Positions 10,164 through 18,708 of a DNA stretch of 64,000 nt are shown piece after piece. Where the stretch lies: contig NZ_CP015199.1 in NCBI RefSeq assembly GCF_001648155.1, positions 3,853,001-3,917,000 of the forward strand, in the 5' to 3' direction. The notes beneath the pieces are model-generated. The model did no database searches. It worked only from the letters and a program-made list of their open reading frames with translations, and was not told the origin of the DNA. The translations under genes were made by a program, and so were the position numbers. The stretch is from Chryseobacterium glaciei. GTDB lineage: Bacteria; Bacteroidota; Bacteroidia; Flavobacteriales; Weeksellaceae. Within the stretch, counting starts at the first letter, position 1; the number at the start of each line of letters is the position of its first letter.

Positions 10164-10595
10164 ATGGCTAAATTAAATCCGTACTTAAATTTTGATGGAA
10201 AAGCAGAAGAAGCTTTCACTTTTTACAAATCTGTTTTCGGTGGAGAATTTGTAGGTGAAATTCACAAAATGGGAAATGCTCCCGGAACTGAAAATTTATC
10301 AGACGAAGAAAAAAACAGAGTAATGCACATCGCACTTCCGGTTGGAGGAGATTTGTTGATGGCATCGGACATTGTTCCAAGTTTTGGACAAAAACTGAAT
10401 GTTGGAAACAATAATTATGTTTCAATTTTCCCTGAATCTAAAGATGAAGCTGACAGACTTTTCAAGGGACTTTCAGAAGGTGGAAATGTAGAAATGCCAA
10501 TTGAAGATCAGTTTTGGGGAGACTATTTTGGCAGCTTTCAGGATAAATTTGGTGTTCATTGGATGGTGAACTATAACGCAGAATACACAAAATAA
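10164..10595 (+). CDS. PhnB-like VOC family protein
   Basis: This 143-residue protein is a PhnB-type (3-demethylubiquinone methyltransferase-like) VOC protein: LNPYLNFDGKAEEAFTFYKS at the N-terminus, the FGGEFVGEIHKM strand, and the terminal FWGDYFGSFQDKFGVHWMVNY segment. E. coli PhnB has this fold but no established catalytic function, and Bacteroidota genomes carry many paralogues. It is followed by a hairpin terminator, so it is probably monocistronic. Confidence 0.9.
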   Translation: MAKLNPYLNFDGKAEEAFTFYKSVFGGEFVGEIHKMGNAPGTENLSDEEKNRVMHIALPVGGDLLMASDIVPSFGQKLNVGNNNYVSIFPESKDEADRLFKGLSEGGNVEMPIEDQFWGDYFGSFQDKFGVHWMVNYNAEYTK

Positions 10596-10618
10596 TCTTA
10601 TATTTAAACTAAATTACA

Positions 10619-10649
10619 AAAGGGCTGCTAAACTTTAGCCGCCCTTTCA
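10619..10649 (+). terminator. Hairpin terminator after phnB-like gene
   Basis: AAAGGGC-GCT pairs with AGC-GCCCTTT around an AAACTTT loop, 24 nt after the stop. Confidence 0.75.
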
Positions 10650-10673
10650 ATACATCATTAAAAAATACAATTT

Positions 10674-11087
10674 ATGGAACCTATTAAGATTGATATTGCG
10701 ATTTTAGAACCTGTTCAGAAGGTTTGGGATTATTATAACGGTCCGAAACATATCACAAAATGGAATTTTGCTCACGAATCTTGGCAATGTCCAAGTGCTG
10801 AAAATGATTTAAGAGTTGGTGGAAAATTCAAAAGCAGAATGGAAGCAAAAGACGGAAGTTTTGGATTTGATTTTGAAGGAATTTATGATGAAGTAATTCC
10901 AAACGAGAGAATAAAATACCATTTGGAAGATGGACGAAATGTAGACATCGTTTTTGATAAAATTGATGAAAATACAACGAAAGTTAAGATAAACTTCGAG
11001 CCTGAGATACAAAACTCTGTGGAAATGCAAAGAGATGGCTGGTATGCTATCCTGAACAATTTTCATAAATACGTTGAAAACAATTAA
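10674..11087 (+). CDS. SRPBCC (AHSA1-like) domain protein
   Basis: The 137-residue protein is one START/AHSA1-type helix-grip fold: a first strand with EPVQKVWDYYNGPKHITKWNF, the GGKFKSRMEAKDGSFGFDFEG core, and the C-terminal helix RDGWYAILNNFHKYVEN. Related proteins bind hydrophobic ligands or modulate Hsp90, but no specific role can be read here. It is the first of three SRPBCC genes within 4 kb. Confidence 0.88.
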   Translation: MEPIKIDIAILEPVQKVWDYYNGPKHITKWNFAHESWQCPSAENDLRVGGKFKSRMEAKDGSFGFDFEGIYDEVIPNERIKYHLEDGRNVDIVFDKIDENTTKVKINFEPEIQNSVEMQRDGWYAILNNFHKYVENN

Positions 11088-11095
11088 ATAACTTT

Positions 11096-11359
11096 TTGAG
11101 CATCATGATAAACTTGATAATAATGGCGAAATGTTTAAGCTCTATTTGTATGGTTAATCATGTTGTGGAAGGAGATTTTTTACGAGGTATTATTGCAATG
11201 CCCGCAAGAAGAGCTTTGGAAAAAGAGAAAATAAATTCTTTAGAAAAACTATCAGATTATTCTGAAAAAGAAATTATGCAACTACATGGTTTCGGAAAAA
11301 ATGCGATGGGAAAACTGAAGACTTATATGAAAGAAAATCATGTTTCTTTTAAAAATTGA
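11096..11359 (+). CDS. Small helix-hairpin-helix / RNA polymerase alpha-CTD-like protein
   Basis: The C-terminal ~55 residues (MPARRALEKEKINSLEKLS, then LHGFGKNAMGKLKTYMKE) match the small alpha-CTD-like helix-hairpin-helix proteins common in Flavobacteriia. These usually carry an upstream Cys-rich zinc segment. Here the N-terminus is hydrophobic and irregular, with only two Cys, so the start is uncertain: ATGs at 11096, 11105, 11123 and 11150 are all in frame. The last, MVNHVVEGDFLRG, best fits the domain. The gene lies 8 bp after the SRPBCC stop. An N-terminally eroded copy is possible. Confidence 0.6.
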   Translation: MSIMINLIIMAKCLSSICMVNHVVEGDFLRGIIAMPARRALEKEKINSLEKLSDYSEKEIMQLHGFGKNAMGKLKTYMKENHVSFKN

Positions 11360-11364
11360 ATATC

Positions 11365-11455
11365 CTAAACATCAATAATACTAATTTTTATTACAAATAA
11401 TTCAACATATTGAATTGTGAAAATTTGTGTAAATGATTTATGCTATTCGTGTTTC
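11365..11455. repeat. Eroded ACACAAAT-family repeat (copy 5)
   Basis: Only words such as ACTAATTTTTATTACAAAT and ATTTGTGT / ATTCGTGTTT remain in the expected opposite orientations. Confidence 0.5.
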
Positions 11456-11485
11456 CTTAAAATCAACCCTAAAATTTAAAACTAT

Positions 11486-12352
11486 ATGAACAACGATATT
11501 TTCCCATGCCTTTGGTATGACGGAGACGCAAAAGAATCAGCAGAATTTTACTGCAATATATTTGGAGGAAAAATTACAGCAGACACTCCTGTTGTGATGA
11601 ATATTGATATTTTTGGTCAAAAAATAATGCTTTTGAATGGAGGACCTCAGTTTAAGAAAAATGCTTCGGTTTCGTTTATGGTGATCTGTGAAACGGAAGA
11701 TGAGGTTCAGAAGTATTGGGATCAGTTAATGGATGGTGGAATGGCTTTGATGGCTTTAGATTCCTATTCATGGAGTAAAAAATATGGTTGGCTTAAAGAT
11801 AAATATGATGTTACCTGGCAGATATTTTTAGGTGAAAAACAAACTGAACAGAAAATTATTCCGACTTTAATGTTTATCCATGAAAATAATGGAAAAGCAA
11901 TAGAAGCAATAGAATTATATACTAACACTTTCCCAAATTCTAAAATTGGAAATATTCTAAGATATGGAGATGGAAGCGAAGGTCACCCGAGTCCTGAGCC
12001 AGCGAAAAATATTCAGCATGCTCATTTTGAAATTGATGGTTATAGTTTCTTCTGTATGGATAATTCTTACGATCATCAATTCGATTTCAATGAAGGAATT
12101 TCAATGGTTGTAATGACCGATGATCAGGAACAAACAGATAAATACTGGAATACGTTGACGTCTGATGGAGGTAGAGAAAGTATGTGCGGTTGGCTTAAAG
12201 ATAAGTATGGTTTTAGCTGGCAAATTGTTCCGAAAAAGTTGATCCAATTGATGAGTGATCCAGATCAGGCTAAAGCTCAGAAAGTAGTTCAGGTTATGAT
12301 GAGAATGCAGAAAATTATTATTAAAGATTTGGAAGAAGCTTATAATTCTTAA
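11486..12352 (+). CDS. Two-domain PhnB-like VOC protein (paralogue 1)
   Basis: The 288-residue protein contains two PhnB-type VOC modules: residues ~3-118 (FPCLWYDGDAKESAEFYCNI to DKYDVTWQIFLGE) and ~125-265 (IPTLMFIHENNGKAIEAIEL to KDKYGFSWQIVPK), followed by a helical tail. Double-module PhnB proteins are typical of Bacteroidota; some are annotated as 3-demethylubiquinone methyltransferase-like without evidence of methyl transfer. It is followed by a close paralogue, showing a local tandem duplication. Confidence 0.92.
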   Translation: MNNDIFPCLWYDGDAKESAEFYCNIFGGKITADTPVVMNIDIFGQKIMLLNGGPQFKKNASVSFMVICETEDEVQKYWDQLMDGGMALMALDSYSWSKKYGWLKDKYDVTWQIFLGEKQTEQKIIPTLMFIHENNGKAIEAIELYTNTFPNSKIGNILRYGDGSEGHPSPEPAKNIQHAHFEIDGYSFFCMDNSYDHQFDFNEGISMVVMTDDQEQTDKYWNTLTSDGGRESMCGWLKDKYGFSWQIVPKKLIQLMSDPDQAKAQKVVQVMMRMQKIIIKDLEEAYNS

Positions 12353-12398
12353 AGATATTTTGATTTATTATTTAACGTGAAACATAAAATTTAAAATC

Positions 12399-13253
12399 AT
12401 GAATAATAATATTTCCCCATGTTTTCTCTACGAGAAAGATGCTAAAAAAGCCGCCGATTTTTACTGTAAAGTATTTGATGCAAAAATTGTTTTAGAAACA
12501 GAATTTGTTATTGATCTTGATGTTTTCGGACAAAAATTAATGCTTCTAAACGGCCCTAAAGTTGAAAAAAACGCATCAGTTTCTTTTCTGGTTAATTGTG
12601 ACTCTGAAGATGAGGTTCAGAAGTATTGGGATCAGTTATTGGATGGAGGAACGGTTATGATGCCTTTAAATTCTTATCTATGGAGCAAAAAATATGGATG
12701 GATTAGCGATCAATATGGGGTTTCCTGGCAAATCATGTTACGTGAAAAAGCTGTTGAGCAAAAAATAACTCCAACGCTGATGTTCGTTAATAAAAATAAC
12801 GGAAAAGCATTGGAGGGCATGGAATTTTATACCACAATTTTTCCAAACTCTAAGATTGAAGATGTTTTAAAATATAAGGATGGAGATGCAGCAAATGAAA
12901 ATTCTGAAAATGTTCAGCATGCTCATTTTGTCATTAATGACTATACTTTAGCCTGCATGGATTCTTCATATGACAACAAGTTTGATTTCAATGAAGGATA
13001 TTCTTTGGTTGTGATGACCGATGATCAGGAAGAAACAGATTATTTTTGGAATCATCTTACAGCAGATGGAGGTGAAGAAAGCGTGTGCGGATGGTTGAAA
13101 GATAAATACGGTTTTAGTTGGCAGATTACTCCGAAAAGACTGATTCAACTAATCAATGATCCAGATAAAGAAAAAGCTCAGAAAGCCATGCAGGCGATGA
13201 TGAACATGAAGAAAATAATTTTAAAGGATATAGAAGAAGCTTATAATTCTTAA
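12399..13253 (+). CDS. Two-domain PhnB-like VOC protein (paralogue 2)
   Basis: The 284-residue protein aligns with the preceding gene over its whole length without large gaps. The identical block DEVQKYWDQL and near-identical VVMTDDQE, WLKDKYGFSWQI and IEEAYNS segments show recent tandem duplication. The first module differs more in the loop after residue 20 and at the putative metal-site strand, so the copies may have diverged in ligand. The 46-bp gap has no terminator, so co-transcription is likely. Confidence 0.92.
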   Translation: MNNNISPCFLYEKDAKKAADFYCKVFDAKIVLETEFVIDLDVFGQKLMLLNGPKVEKNASVSFLVNCDSEDEVQKYWDQLLDGGTVMMPLNSYLWSKKYGWISDQYGVSWQIMLREKAVEQKITPTLMFVNKNNGKALEGMEFYTTIFPNSKIEDVLKYKDGDAANENSENVQHAHFVINDYTLACMDSSYDNKFDFNEGYSLVVMTDDQEETDYFWNHLTADGGEESVCGWLKDKYGFSWQITPKRLIQLINDPDKEKAQKAMQAMMNMKKIILKDIEEAYNS

Positions 13254-13317
13254 ACTTATTTCGGCTTGTTGTTTGATTATATTTAAATAAATCATTTACA
13301 TTTTTAAAAGAAGAAAA

Positions 13318-13746
13318 ATGGAAAAATTATCATTTGAAATTGAAATAAATGCATCACCCGAAAAAGTATGGGACGTACTTTGGGGCGAAATCACCTACAG
13401 ACAATGGACGACCGCTTTTACCGAAGGCTCATTTTATCAGGGAACTTTAGAAGAGGGAAGTATTGTGAAATTTTTTGATCCGAATAATAACGGAATGTAC
13501 AGTCAGGTTGAAAAAAATATTCCTCATCAAGAAATGAAATTCTTACATCTTGGAGAAATTTACGATGGAATTGAAGTCCCAAAGGATTGGGGAGAAGCAA
13601 CAGAAGCTTATATCTTAGAGGAAAATGAAGATGGTACAAAATTGAAAAGTGAAATTCAGACACCTGCAGAGTTTAAAGGATTTTTTGAAGATAAATTTCC
13701 AAAAGCTTTGGGGATTGTGAAAAATCTTTCGGAGAATCAACTTTAG
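13318..13746 (+). CDS. SRPBCC domain protein
   Basis: The 142-residue AHSA1/START-like protein opens with MEKLSFEIEINASPEKVWDVLW, continues with GSIVKFFDPNNNGMYSQVE and ends with a long amphipathic helix (FPKALGIVKNLSE). It resembles the gene at 13878 in opening motif and in the KNL ending, so these two are paralogues. Ligand unknown. Confidence 0.88.
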   Translation: MEKLSFEIEINASPEKVWDVLWGEITYRQWTTAFTEGSFYQGTLEEGSIVKFFDPNNNGMYSQVEKNIPHQEMKFLHLGEIYDGIEVPKDWGEATEAYILEENEDGTKLKSEIQTPAEFKGFFEDKFPKALGIVKNLSENQL

Positions 13747-13749
13747 TTT

Positions 13750-13847
13750 TAAACACAAATTTCACTAATGATTTTCACAAATAGCACAAATAATTGAATG
13801 CTATGATTTGTGTTATTCGTGCTTAAAAATTTGTGTTACTAGTGTTT
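13750..13847. repeat. Intergenic inverted repeat (ACACAAAT family, copy 6)
   Basis: AAACACAAATTTCACTAATG is mirrored at the right by AAAATTTGTGTTACTAGTGT. An apparent GTG start of the next gene at 13833 lies inside the repeat and is rejected. Confidence 0.75.
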
Positions 13848-13877
13848 AGTCAAAATCAAACCACAAAAATTAAAAAT

Positions 13878-14327
13878 ATGGAAACATTATCATACGAAAC
13901 AATAATCAATGCCCCGAAACAAAAAGTTTGGGACGTTCTTTGGAATCCGGAAACTTATGGTCAATGGACGCAGTTTTTCAATCCTAGTTCCCAATCTCAA
14001 ATGAAATCCGATTGGAAAGTAGGAGGAAAGACCTATTTTTTGGACATGAATAATGAAGGAATGGTTTCTACAATCGACAGTTTAGAGGAACCTAATCAAA
14101 TTGTTTTCAAACATTTAGGAATGGTTGACAAAGACGGAGTAGAAGATACCGAAAGCATGGAAGTCAAGCAATGGAGTGGCTGTTTTGAAAAATATATTCT
14201 CATTGATTTTGACAGAAAAACAAAACTTCACACAGAAGTTCAGATCGAGAAAAACTGGGAAGAACATATGAATATCGGTTTTATAAAAGGTTTGGAAATT
14301 GTGAAAAATCTTGCTGAAGATAATTAA
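13878..14327 (+). CDS. SRPBCC domain protein
   Basis: The 149-residue helix-grip protein starts METLSYETIINAPKQKVWDVLW, with the ligand-cavity strand VGGKTYFLDMNNEGMVSTI and the C-terminal helix FIKGLEIVKNLAED. The ATG at 13878 aligns with its paralogue's start 132 bp upstream of it, and the earlier in-frame start falls in repeat DNA. Likely a cytoplasmic small-ligand binder; nothing narrows the ligand. Confidence 0.88.
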   Translation: METLSYETIINAPKQKVWDVLWNPETYGQWTQFFNPSSQSQMKSDWKVGGKTYFLDMNNEGMVSTIDSLEEPNQIVFKHLGMVDKDGVEDTESMEVKQWSGCFEKYILIDFDRKTKLHTEVQIEKNWEEHMNIGFIKGLEIVKNLAEDN

Positions 14328-14350
14328 TTATGAATTAAATAGTTTTCTCT

Positions 14351-14444
14351 CACAGATTACACAGATTTGCACAGATGTTTGCGTTACATTTATATAATTA
14401 AAAAAAATATGCATAATCATCTGTGCAAATCTGTGTAATCTGTG
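14351..14444. repeat. 27-bp perfect inverted repeat
   Basis: The arms at 14351-14377 and 14418-14444 are exact reverse complements (CACAGATTACACAGATTTGC... and ...GCAAATCTGTGTAATCTG), with a 40-bp AT-rich centre. It is a pristine relative of the mixed copy at 8531-8590. Confidence 0.9.
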
Positions 14445-14463
14445 GGAAATAAAACAAAAAAAC

Positions 14464-14922
14464 ATGAAACTATTAACAATCCTTTTCGCGACGTTCATTC
14501 TAGCTTTGATAGGAACAAAACTCTATCAGGGAGATTGGAATTTCTTATTTTCAGGAAATCTGGGAATGGCGGTTTTCATTATTTTCACGGGATTTGCTCA
14601 TTTTAAATTTCAAAAAGGAATGGCGATGATGATCCCAGATTTTGTTCCTGCAAAAATGTTTTTGGTATATTTCACCGGAATTATTGAAATCGCGGCCGGA
14701 ATTGGATTAATGATTCCTTCAATTCGAGAAATAACTGCAATTTTATTAATAATTTTCTTGGTTTTAGTTTTCTTGGCGAATATTAACTCATCACAGAAAA
14801 AAGTGAACCTTTTCAAAGGAGATTATTCAGGTCCCGGAATGAGTTATCTTTATAAAGAAAGACTTCCGATGCAAATTATTTTAATCGCTTGGACTTGGTA
14901 TTTCGGGATTTATTTACATTAA
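14464..14922 (+). CDS. DoxX-like integral membrane protein
   Basis: The 152-residue protein has four hydrophobic segments (near residues 3-20, 30-48, 66-86 and 88-105, with a further C-terminal one at 132-150), with the PDFVPAKMFLVYFTGIIEIAAGIGLM block typical of DoxX/YphA-like membrane proteins. The family is loosely linked to respiratory and redox functions, but this member is uncharacterised. It may use the inverted repeat ending 19 bp upstream as its 5' leader. A terminator follows. Confidence 0.85.
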   Translation: MKLLTILFATFILALIGTKLYQGDWNFLFSGNLGMAVFIIFTGFAHFKFQKGMAMMIPDFVPAKMFLVYFTGIIEIAAGIGLMIPSIREITAILLIIFLVLVFLANINSSQKKVNLFKGDYSGPGMSYLYKERLPMQIILIAWTWYFGIYLH

Positions 14923-14945
14923 AATTTAAAAATCATTATAAATGG

Positions 14946-14973
14946 ACGGATTGTATTTTACTTTCCGTTTTTT
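14946..14973 (+). terminator. Terminator after doxX-like gene
   Basis: ACGGATTGTA and TACTTTCCGT form a stem followed by a T run; the terminator at 17128 has nearly the same sequence. Confidence 0.7.
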
Positions 14974-15098
14974 TATTTATTTTCACAAAATAGAGAATTG
15001 TTTGTAACATTTGACCCTATTTAAATGTCTTATAAAGAAGCATCAATTTTTTAATTGAAGTGAATTAATAATTCCAACACCAAATCAAAATATGAGTT

Positions 15099-17102
15099 AT
15101 GAATCTGAATTCTAAAATTTTAACCACCGTTCACATTGTAATATCTGCGATTATGATCAATGCACAAAGTACATCGGCAAAGCTGCCGGGCGATCCTACA
15201 TTAGTCTCTTCCAAGGCTACTTTAGATAAGCTTATCTCTTATGACAAAGGGAATTTTAAATATAAAGTTGAAGATTATTTTGCGAGACCAAAAGCTTCTC
15301 AATTTAAACTTTCGCCGGACGGACAATACCTTTCTTATAAGGAAAAAGATAGAGACATGAAAAATCATGTTTATGTAAAAGATTTAAAAACAGGAAAAGT
15401 TACCAAAGCTCTTGAAGAAAAAGATGATTTGATTAAAAGTTATGGCTGGCTAAACAAAAAACGTCTGTTTTATACTCAGGATAAAGGCGGAAATGAAAAT
15501 CTTCATTTATACGCTGCCGATGTAGACGGTAAAAACCTGAAAGACCTTACGCCTTTTGAGGGTGTTAAAATTGGTTCTGTAAACATTATAAAAGATACTG
15601 ATTTCGCTGTTGTTACGATGAATAAAAACAATAAGCAGATTTTTGAACCATTTAAAATCAATTTCGTTACAGGAGAAATGACTCAATTATTTGAGAATAA
15701 AGATCCTAAAAACCCAATTGACGATTATCTTTTTGATAAAGAAGGAAATTTAAGAGGTTATACTGTTCTCGAAAACGGTTTGACAACAAAAACCTATTAT
15801 AAAGATCTGCAAACAGGCAAATTTAATCTTATTAAATCAACAGATTGGAAAGATACTTTCAATGTTATGAGGTTTAATGACAATTCAAAGAACAAAGATG
15901 AGGCGTATGTTGTGACGAATCTGGATAGTGATAAATCGAGAATTGTTCTGTATGATTTAAAGAAAAATGCAGTAATTAAAGAAGTTTATTCTAATCCTAC
16001 ATTTGATGTAAGCTCAGTTAGCGTTGCAGGAAAAAACAGAAATTACGAATTAGATTATATCAGTTATAACGGAATTAAAAATGAAACGATTCCTGTAAGT
16101 AATTTTTATAAAGAAGTTGATGCTAAATTAAAATCAGAATTTGGAGACAAACAATTTTATGTAGTTTCGTCCGATGATAATGATTCTAAGCTTTTAGTTG
16201 TTGTTGACAGCGATAAATTATACGGTAAATATTACGAATACAATACTAAGACAAACAATGTAAAACTCCTTTTAGATCTGATGCCTCAATTAAAAGAAGA
16301 GGATATGGCGGAAATGAGACCAATCGAATTCAAAAGCAGAGATGGGCTGACGATTCACGGATATATTACACTGCCAAAAGCTGCGGTGGATGGCAAAAAA
16401 GTTCCTTTAATTGTAAATCCTCACGGTGGTCCGCAAGGAATAAGAGATAGCTGGGGGTTCAATCCTGAGACGCAATTGTTTGCAAGTCGAGGTTATGCGA
16501 CTTTGCAGGTTAATTTCAGAATTTCAGGAGGTTATGGAAAAGAATTTCAGAATTCCGGATACAAGCAAATTGGTAGAAAAGCAATGGATGACGTAGAAGA
16601 TGGAGTAAAATATGCGATCGAACAAGGTTGGGTTGATAAAGATAAGGTTGCCATTTACGGAGGAAGCCATGGTGGTTACGCTACTTTGATGGGATTAATT
16701 AAAACTCCAGATTTATATTCTTGTGGAGTTGATTACGTTGGCGTTTCAAATATTTTCACATTCTTCGATTCTTTCCCGGAATATTGGAAACCTTACAAAG
16801 AAATGGTAAAACAGATTTGGTATGATTTGGATAATCCTGAAGAAGCGAAAATAGCTAAAGAAGTTTCGCCTGTTTTCCAGATTGATAAGATTAAAAAACC
16901 ATTATTTGTAGTTCAGGGAGCGAATGATCCAAGAGTGAATATTAATGAGTCTGATCAGATTGTAAAAGCATTGAGAAACAAAGGTTTTGAAGTTCCCTAC
17001 ATGGTAAAGTACGATGAAGGTCACGGATTCGGAAAAGAAAAGAACAGAATAGAATTGTATAAATCGATGTTAGGTTTCTTTGCTGAAAACTTTAATAAAT
17101 AA
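15099..17102 (+). CDS. S9 family prolyl oligopeptidase-like serine peptidase
   Basis: The 667-residue protein has a signal peptide (to about residue 22, ending NAQ), a beta-propeller N-terminal domain with repeats such as LSPDGQYLSYKEKD, and a C-terminal alpha/beta hydrolase domain. The catalytic triad can be placed: Ser523 in GGSHGGYAT, Asp610 in GANDPRVN, His642 in DEGHGFG. This is the S9C/acylaminoacyl-peptidase-like pattern. The enzyme is expected in the periplasm and to trim oligopeptides. It is monocistronic between two terminators. Confidence 0.94.
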   Translation: MNLNSKILTTVHIVISAIMINAQSTSAKLPGDPTLVSSKATLDKLISYDKGNFKYKVEDYFARPKASQFKLSPDGQYLSYKEKDRDMKNHVYVKDLKTGKVTKALEEKDDLIKSYGWLNKKRLFYTQDKGGNENLHLYAADVDGKNLKDLTPFEGVKIGSVNIIKDTDFAVVTMNKNNKQIFEPFKINFVTGEMTQLFENKDPKNPIDDYLFDKEGNLRGYTVLENGLTTKTYYKDLQTGKFNLIKSTDWKDTFNVMRFNDNSKNKDEAYVVTNLDSDKSRIVLYDLKKNAVIKEVYSNPTFDVSSVSVAGKNRNYELDYISYNGIKNETIPVSNFYKEVDAKLKSEFGDKQFYVVSSDDNDSKLLVVVDSDKLYGKYYEYNTKTNNVKLLLDLMPQLKEEDMAEMRPIEFKSRDGLTIHGYITLPKAAVDGKKVPLIVNPHGGPQGIRDSWGFNPETQLFASRGYATLQVNFRISGGYGKEFQNSGYKQIGRKAMDDVEDGVKYAIEQGWVDKDKVAIYGGSHGGYATLMGLIKTPDLYSCGVDYVGVSNIFTFFDSFPEYWKPYKEMVKQIWYDLDNPEEAKIAKEVSPVFQIDKIKKPLFVVQGANDPRVNINESDQIVKALRNKGFEVPYMVKYDEGHGFGKEKNRIELYKSMLGFFAENFNK

Positions 17103-17127
17103 AACATTCAAATTTTTATAATGAATT

Positions 17128-17158
17128 AAACGGAGGGTAATTTTACTTTCCGTTTTTT
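17128..17158 (+). terminator. Terminator after S9 peptidase gene
   Basis: AAACGGA..GTAA pairs with TTAC..TCCGTTT, followed by a T run. Confidence 0.8.
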
Positions 17159-17163
17159 GTTTT

Positions 17164-17250
17164 AAACACAAATACCACTAATTATTTTCACAAATGACAT
17201 GATGTAAATTATTTGTGACATTAGTGTAAAGATTTGTGTTATTCGTGTTT
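17164..17250. repeat. Intergenic inverted repeat (ACACAAAT family, copy 8)
   Basis: AAACACAAATACCACTAAT is mirrored at the right by GATTTGTGTTATTCGTGTTT. It is the last recognisable copy going rightwards. Confidence 0.75.
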
Positions 17251-17376
17251 ATCTAAAACGTAATTATTACAAAATAAAAATAATTAAAATCCCGATCAAC
17301 AAAAGAAACCCCAAATTTCAGAAAAAATATTTTAAATTTATTAAAGTAAAACAAAAAGATCGATCGTCATAGCAAT

Positions 17377-17955
17377 ATGGAGATTGTCGAAAAAATAACA
17401 ATGCCGCAAAAAGAGAAAGAAAGTATCATCTCACAAACCGTTTCAAAGTACGGAGGAAAGCTGATGTCTTACATTCGTCCCAAAGTGAAAAACACGGAAG
17501 ATGCGGAAGATATTCTGCAAGAAGTTTGGTATCAGTTCAGTAGCATTACGAATCTTTCTGAAATTGTAAATGTTGGTGGATGGCTTTATAGAGTAACAGC
17601 CAATAAAATAACGGACAAATACCGTAAAAAGAAAACCGAAAATCTGGAAGATTTTGTCTACGAGGATGAAGACGGAAGTTTTTCGATAAAAGACATTCTT
17701 TTGCTGGATGAAAGTGCGGGACCGGAAGTTAAAATGTTTCAGGATGAAATTTGGAAAAAGCTTTTTGAAGCGTTGGATGAACTTCCCGAAAAACAAAGAT
17801 TGGTTTATGTTGAAAATGAACTAAACGACAAAACCCTCCAGGAAATAGCTGATGAACAGGGCGAAAACATTAAAACAATTATCAGTCGAAAAAACTATGC
17901 TGTGAAGCATCTGAGAAACAGATTGAGAAAATTATACGAAGATTTAAATAGTTAG
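17377..17955 (+). CDS. ECF-type RNA polymerase sigma factor
   Basis: The 192-residue protein has sigma region 2 (residues ~30-95: NTEDAEDILQEVWYQF and GGWLYRVTANKITDKYRKKK) and sigma region 4 (residues ~125-185: LDELPEKQRLVYVENELND, then KTLQEIADEQGENIKTIISR), without the long region 1 or 3 of housekeeping sigmas. It probably directs transcription of an envelope or stress regulon. No anti-sigma factor with a recognisable domain follows; instead two small unknown genes do, the first after a 13-bp gap. Confidence 0.93.
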   Translation: MEIVEKITMPQKEKESIISQTVSKYGGKLMSYIRPKVKNTEDAEDILQEVWYQFSSITNLSEIVNVGGWLYRVTANKITDKYRKKKTENLEDFVYEDEDGSFSIKDILLLDESAGPEVKMFQDEIWKKLFEALDELPEKQRLVYVENELNDKTLQEIADEQGENIKTIISRKNYAVKHLRNRLRKLYEDLNS

Positions 17956-17968
17956 TAAAAAGAAAGTT

Positions 17969-18316
17969 ATGAATCATAATAAACACAAAAAAGGCTGGAT
18001 TTTTTTATTCTTATGTCCGCCATTAATCTTACTGGGAGTTACATGGATTGTCATGTCTCTTTGGAATTGTCTGCTTCCTGATATTTTAGGAGTGAAATCG
18101 ATTACTTATTGGCAGGCAATGGGAATTTTGATCTTAAGTAAAATCCTTTTCGGAGGTTTCCATTTTGGAAAAGGAATGAGAGATTTTAAAGAGAAAAAAA
18201 TGATGCGAGAAAGAATGATGAGTTTATCTCCTGAAGAAAGAGAAAAATTCAAAGAAGTTTGGAAAGACAGATGCTCAGGCGGATTCTTTAACCGAAATAA
18301 CAGAACAAACGAATAG
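17969..18316 (+). CDS. Small two-span membrane protein downstream of the ECF sigma factor
   Basis: The 115-residue protein has two hydrophobic segments (residues ~11-32 and ~46-62) followed by a charged cytoplasmic or periplasmic tail with MMSLSPEEREKFKEVWKDRC. The LSPEEREKF phrase resembles the LTxxQ-type repeat of Spy/CpxP-like heavy-metal-sensor proteins, which suggests, but does not show, a stress-sensing role. It could act as an unorthodox regulator of the sigma factor. Confidence 0.75.
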   Translation: MNHNKHKKGWIFLFLCPPLILLGVTWIVMSLWNCLLPDILGVKSITYWQAMGILILSKILFGGFHFGKGMRDFKEKKMMRERMMSLSPEEREKFKEVWKDRCSGGFFNRNNRTNE

Positions 18317-18404
18317 TAAAAAATTTTAGAAGTAGTAAAGTAAAATTGAAACTTATTCGTCTATATAAAAAACAAGAAGTAGTAAAATTTAAAATTTTGA
18401 AAAA

Positions 18405-18677
18405 ATGAAAAATTCAGTATTAAAAGGAGCTCTGGGAGCATTAGCCGTTGTAGGTGTAGCGTTAGTCGCTAAAAAAATGGCAGACAGAAAAAGATTTGTA
18501 AAAGGTATTTTTAACGAATACGGAATAAAGGAAAGATCTCCATTCGGTCTTGCAGACAAGATCAGAGAAATGGACGAAGAACAATATCAGGAACTGAAAG
18601 GGAAATTCAAAAAAGAATTCGCTTCAAGATGCCACCACAGAAGATTTGAAAGAAAAGAAGACATTGCGGAAGCATAA
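18405..18677 (+). CDS. Small membrane-anchored protein of the sigma-factor operon
   Basis: The 90-residue protein has one N-terminal hydrophobic segment (LKGALGALAVVGVALVA) and a charged helical remainder with a MDEEQYQELKGKFKKEFASR helix and a Cys-His-His cluster (RCHHRRFER). The helical tail resembles that of the preceding gene product. The gap of 88 bp has no terminator. Function unknown. Confidence 0.72.
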   Translation: MKNSVLKGALGALAVVGVALVAKKMADRKRFVKGIFNEYGIKERSPFGLADKIREMDEEQYQELKGKFKKEFASRCHHRRFERKEDIAEA

Positions 18678-18708
18678 TAATAGAAAGTAACTAAATTGAA
18701 ATTGTTTA

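Noticed and set aside
13833..13877. Earlier GTG start of the SRPBCC gene
   Set aside because: It falls within an ACACAAAT-type repeat; the ATG at 13878 aligns with the paralogue.
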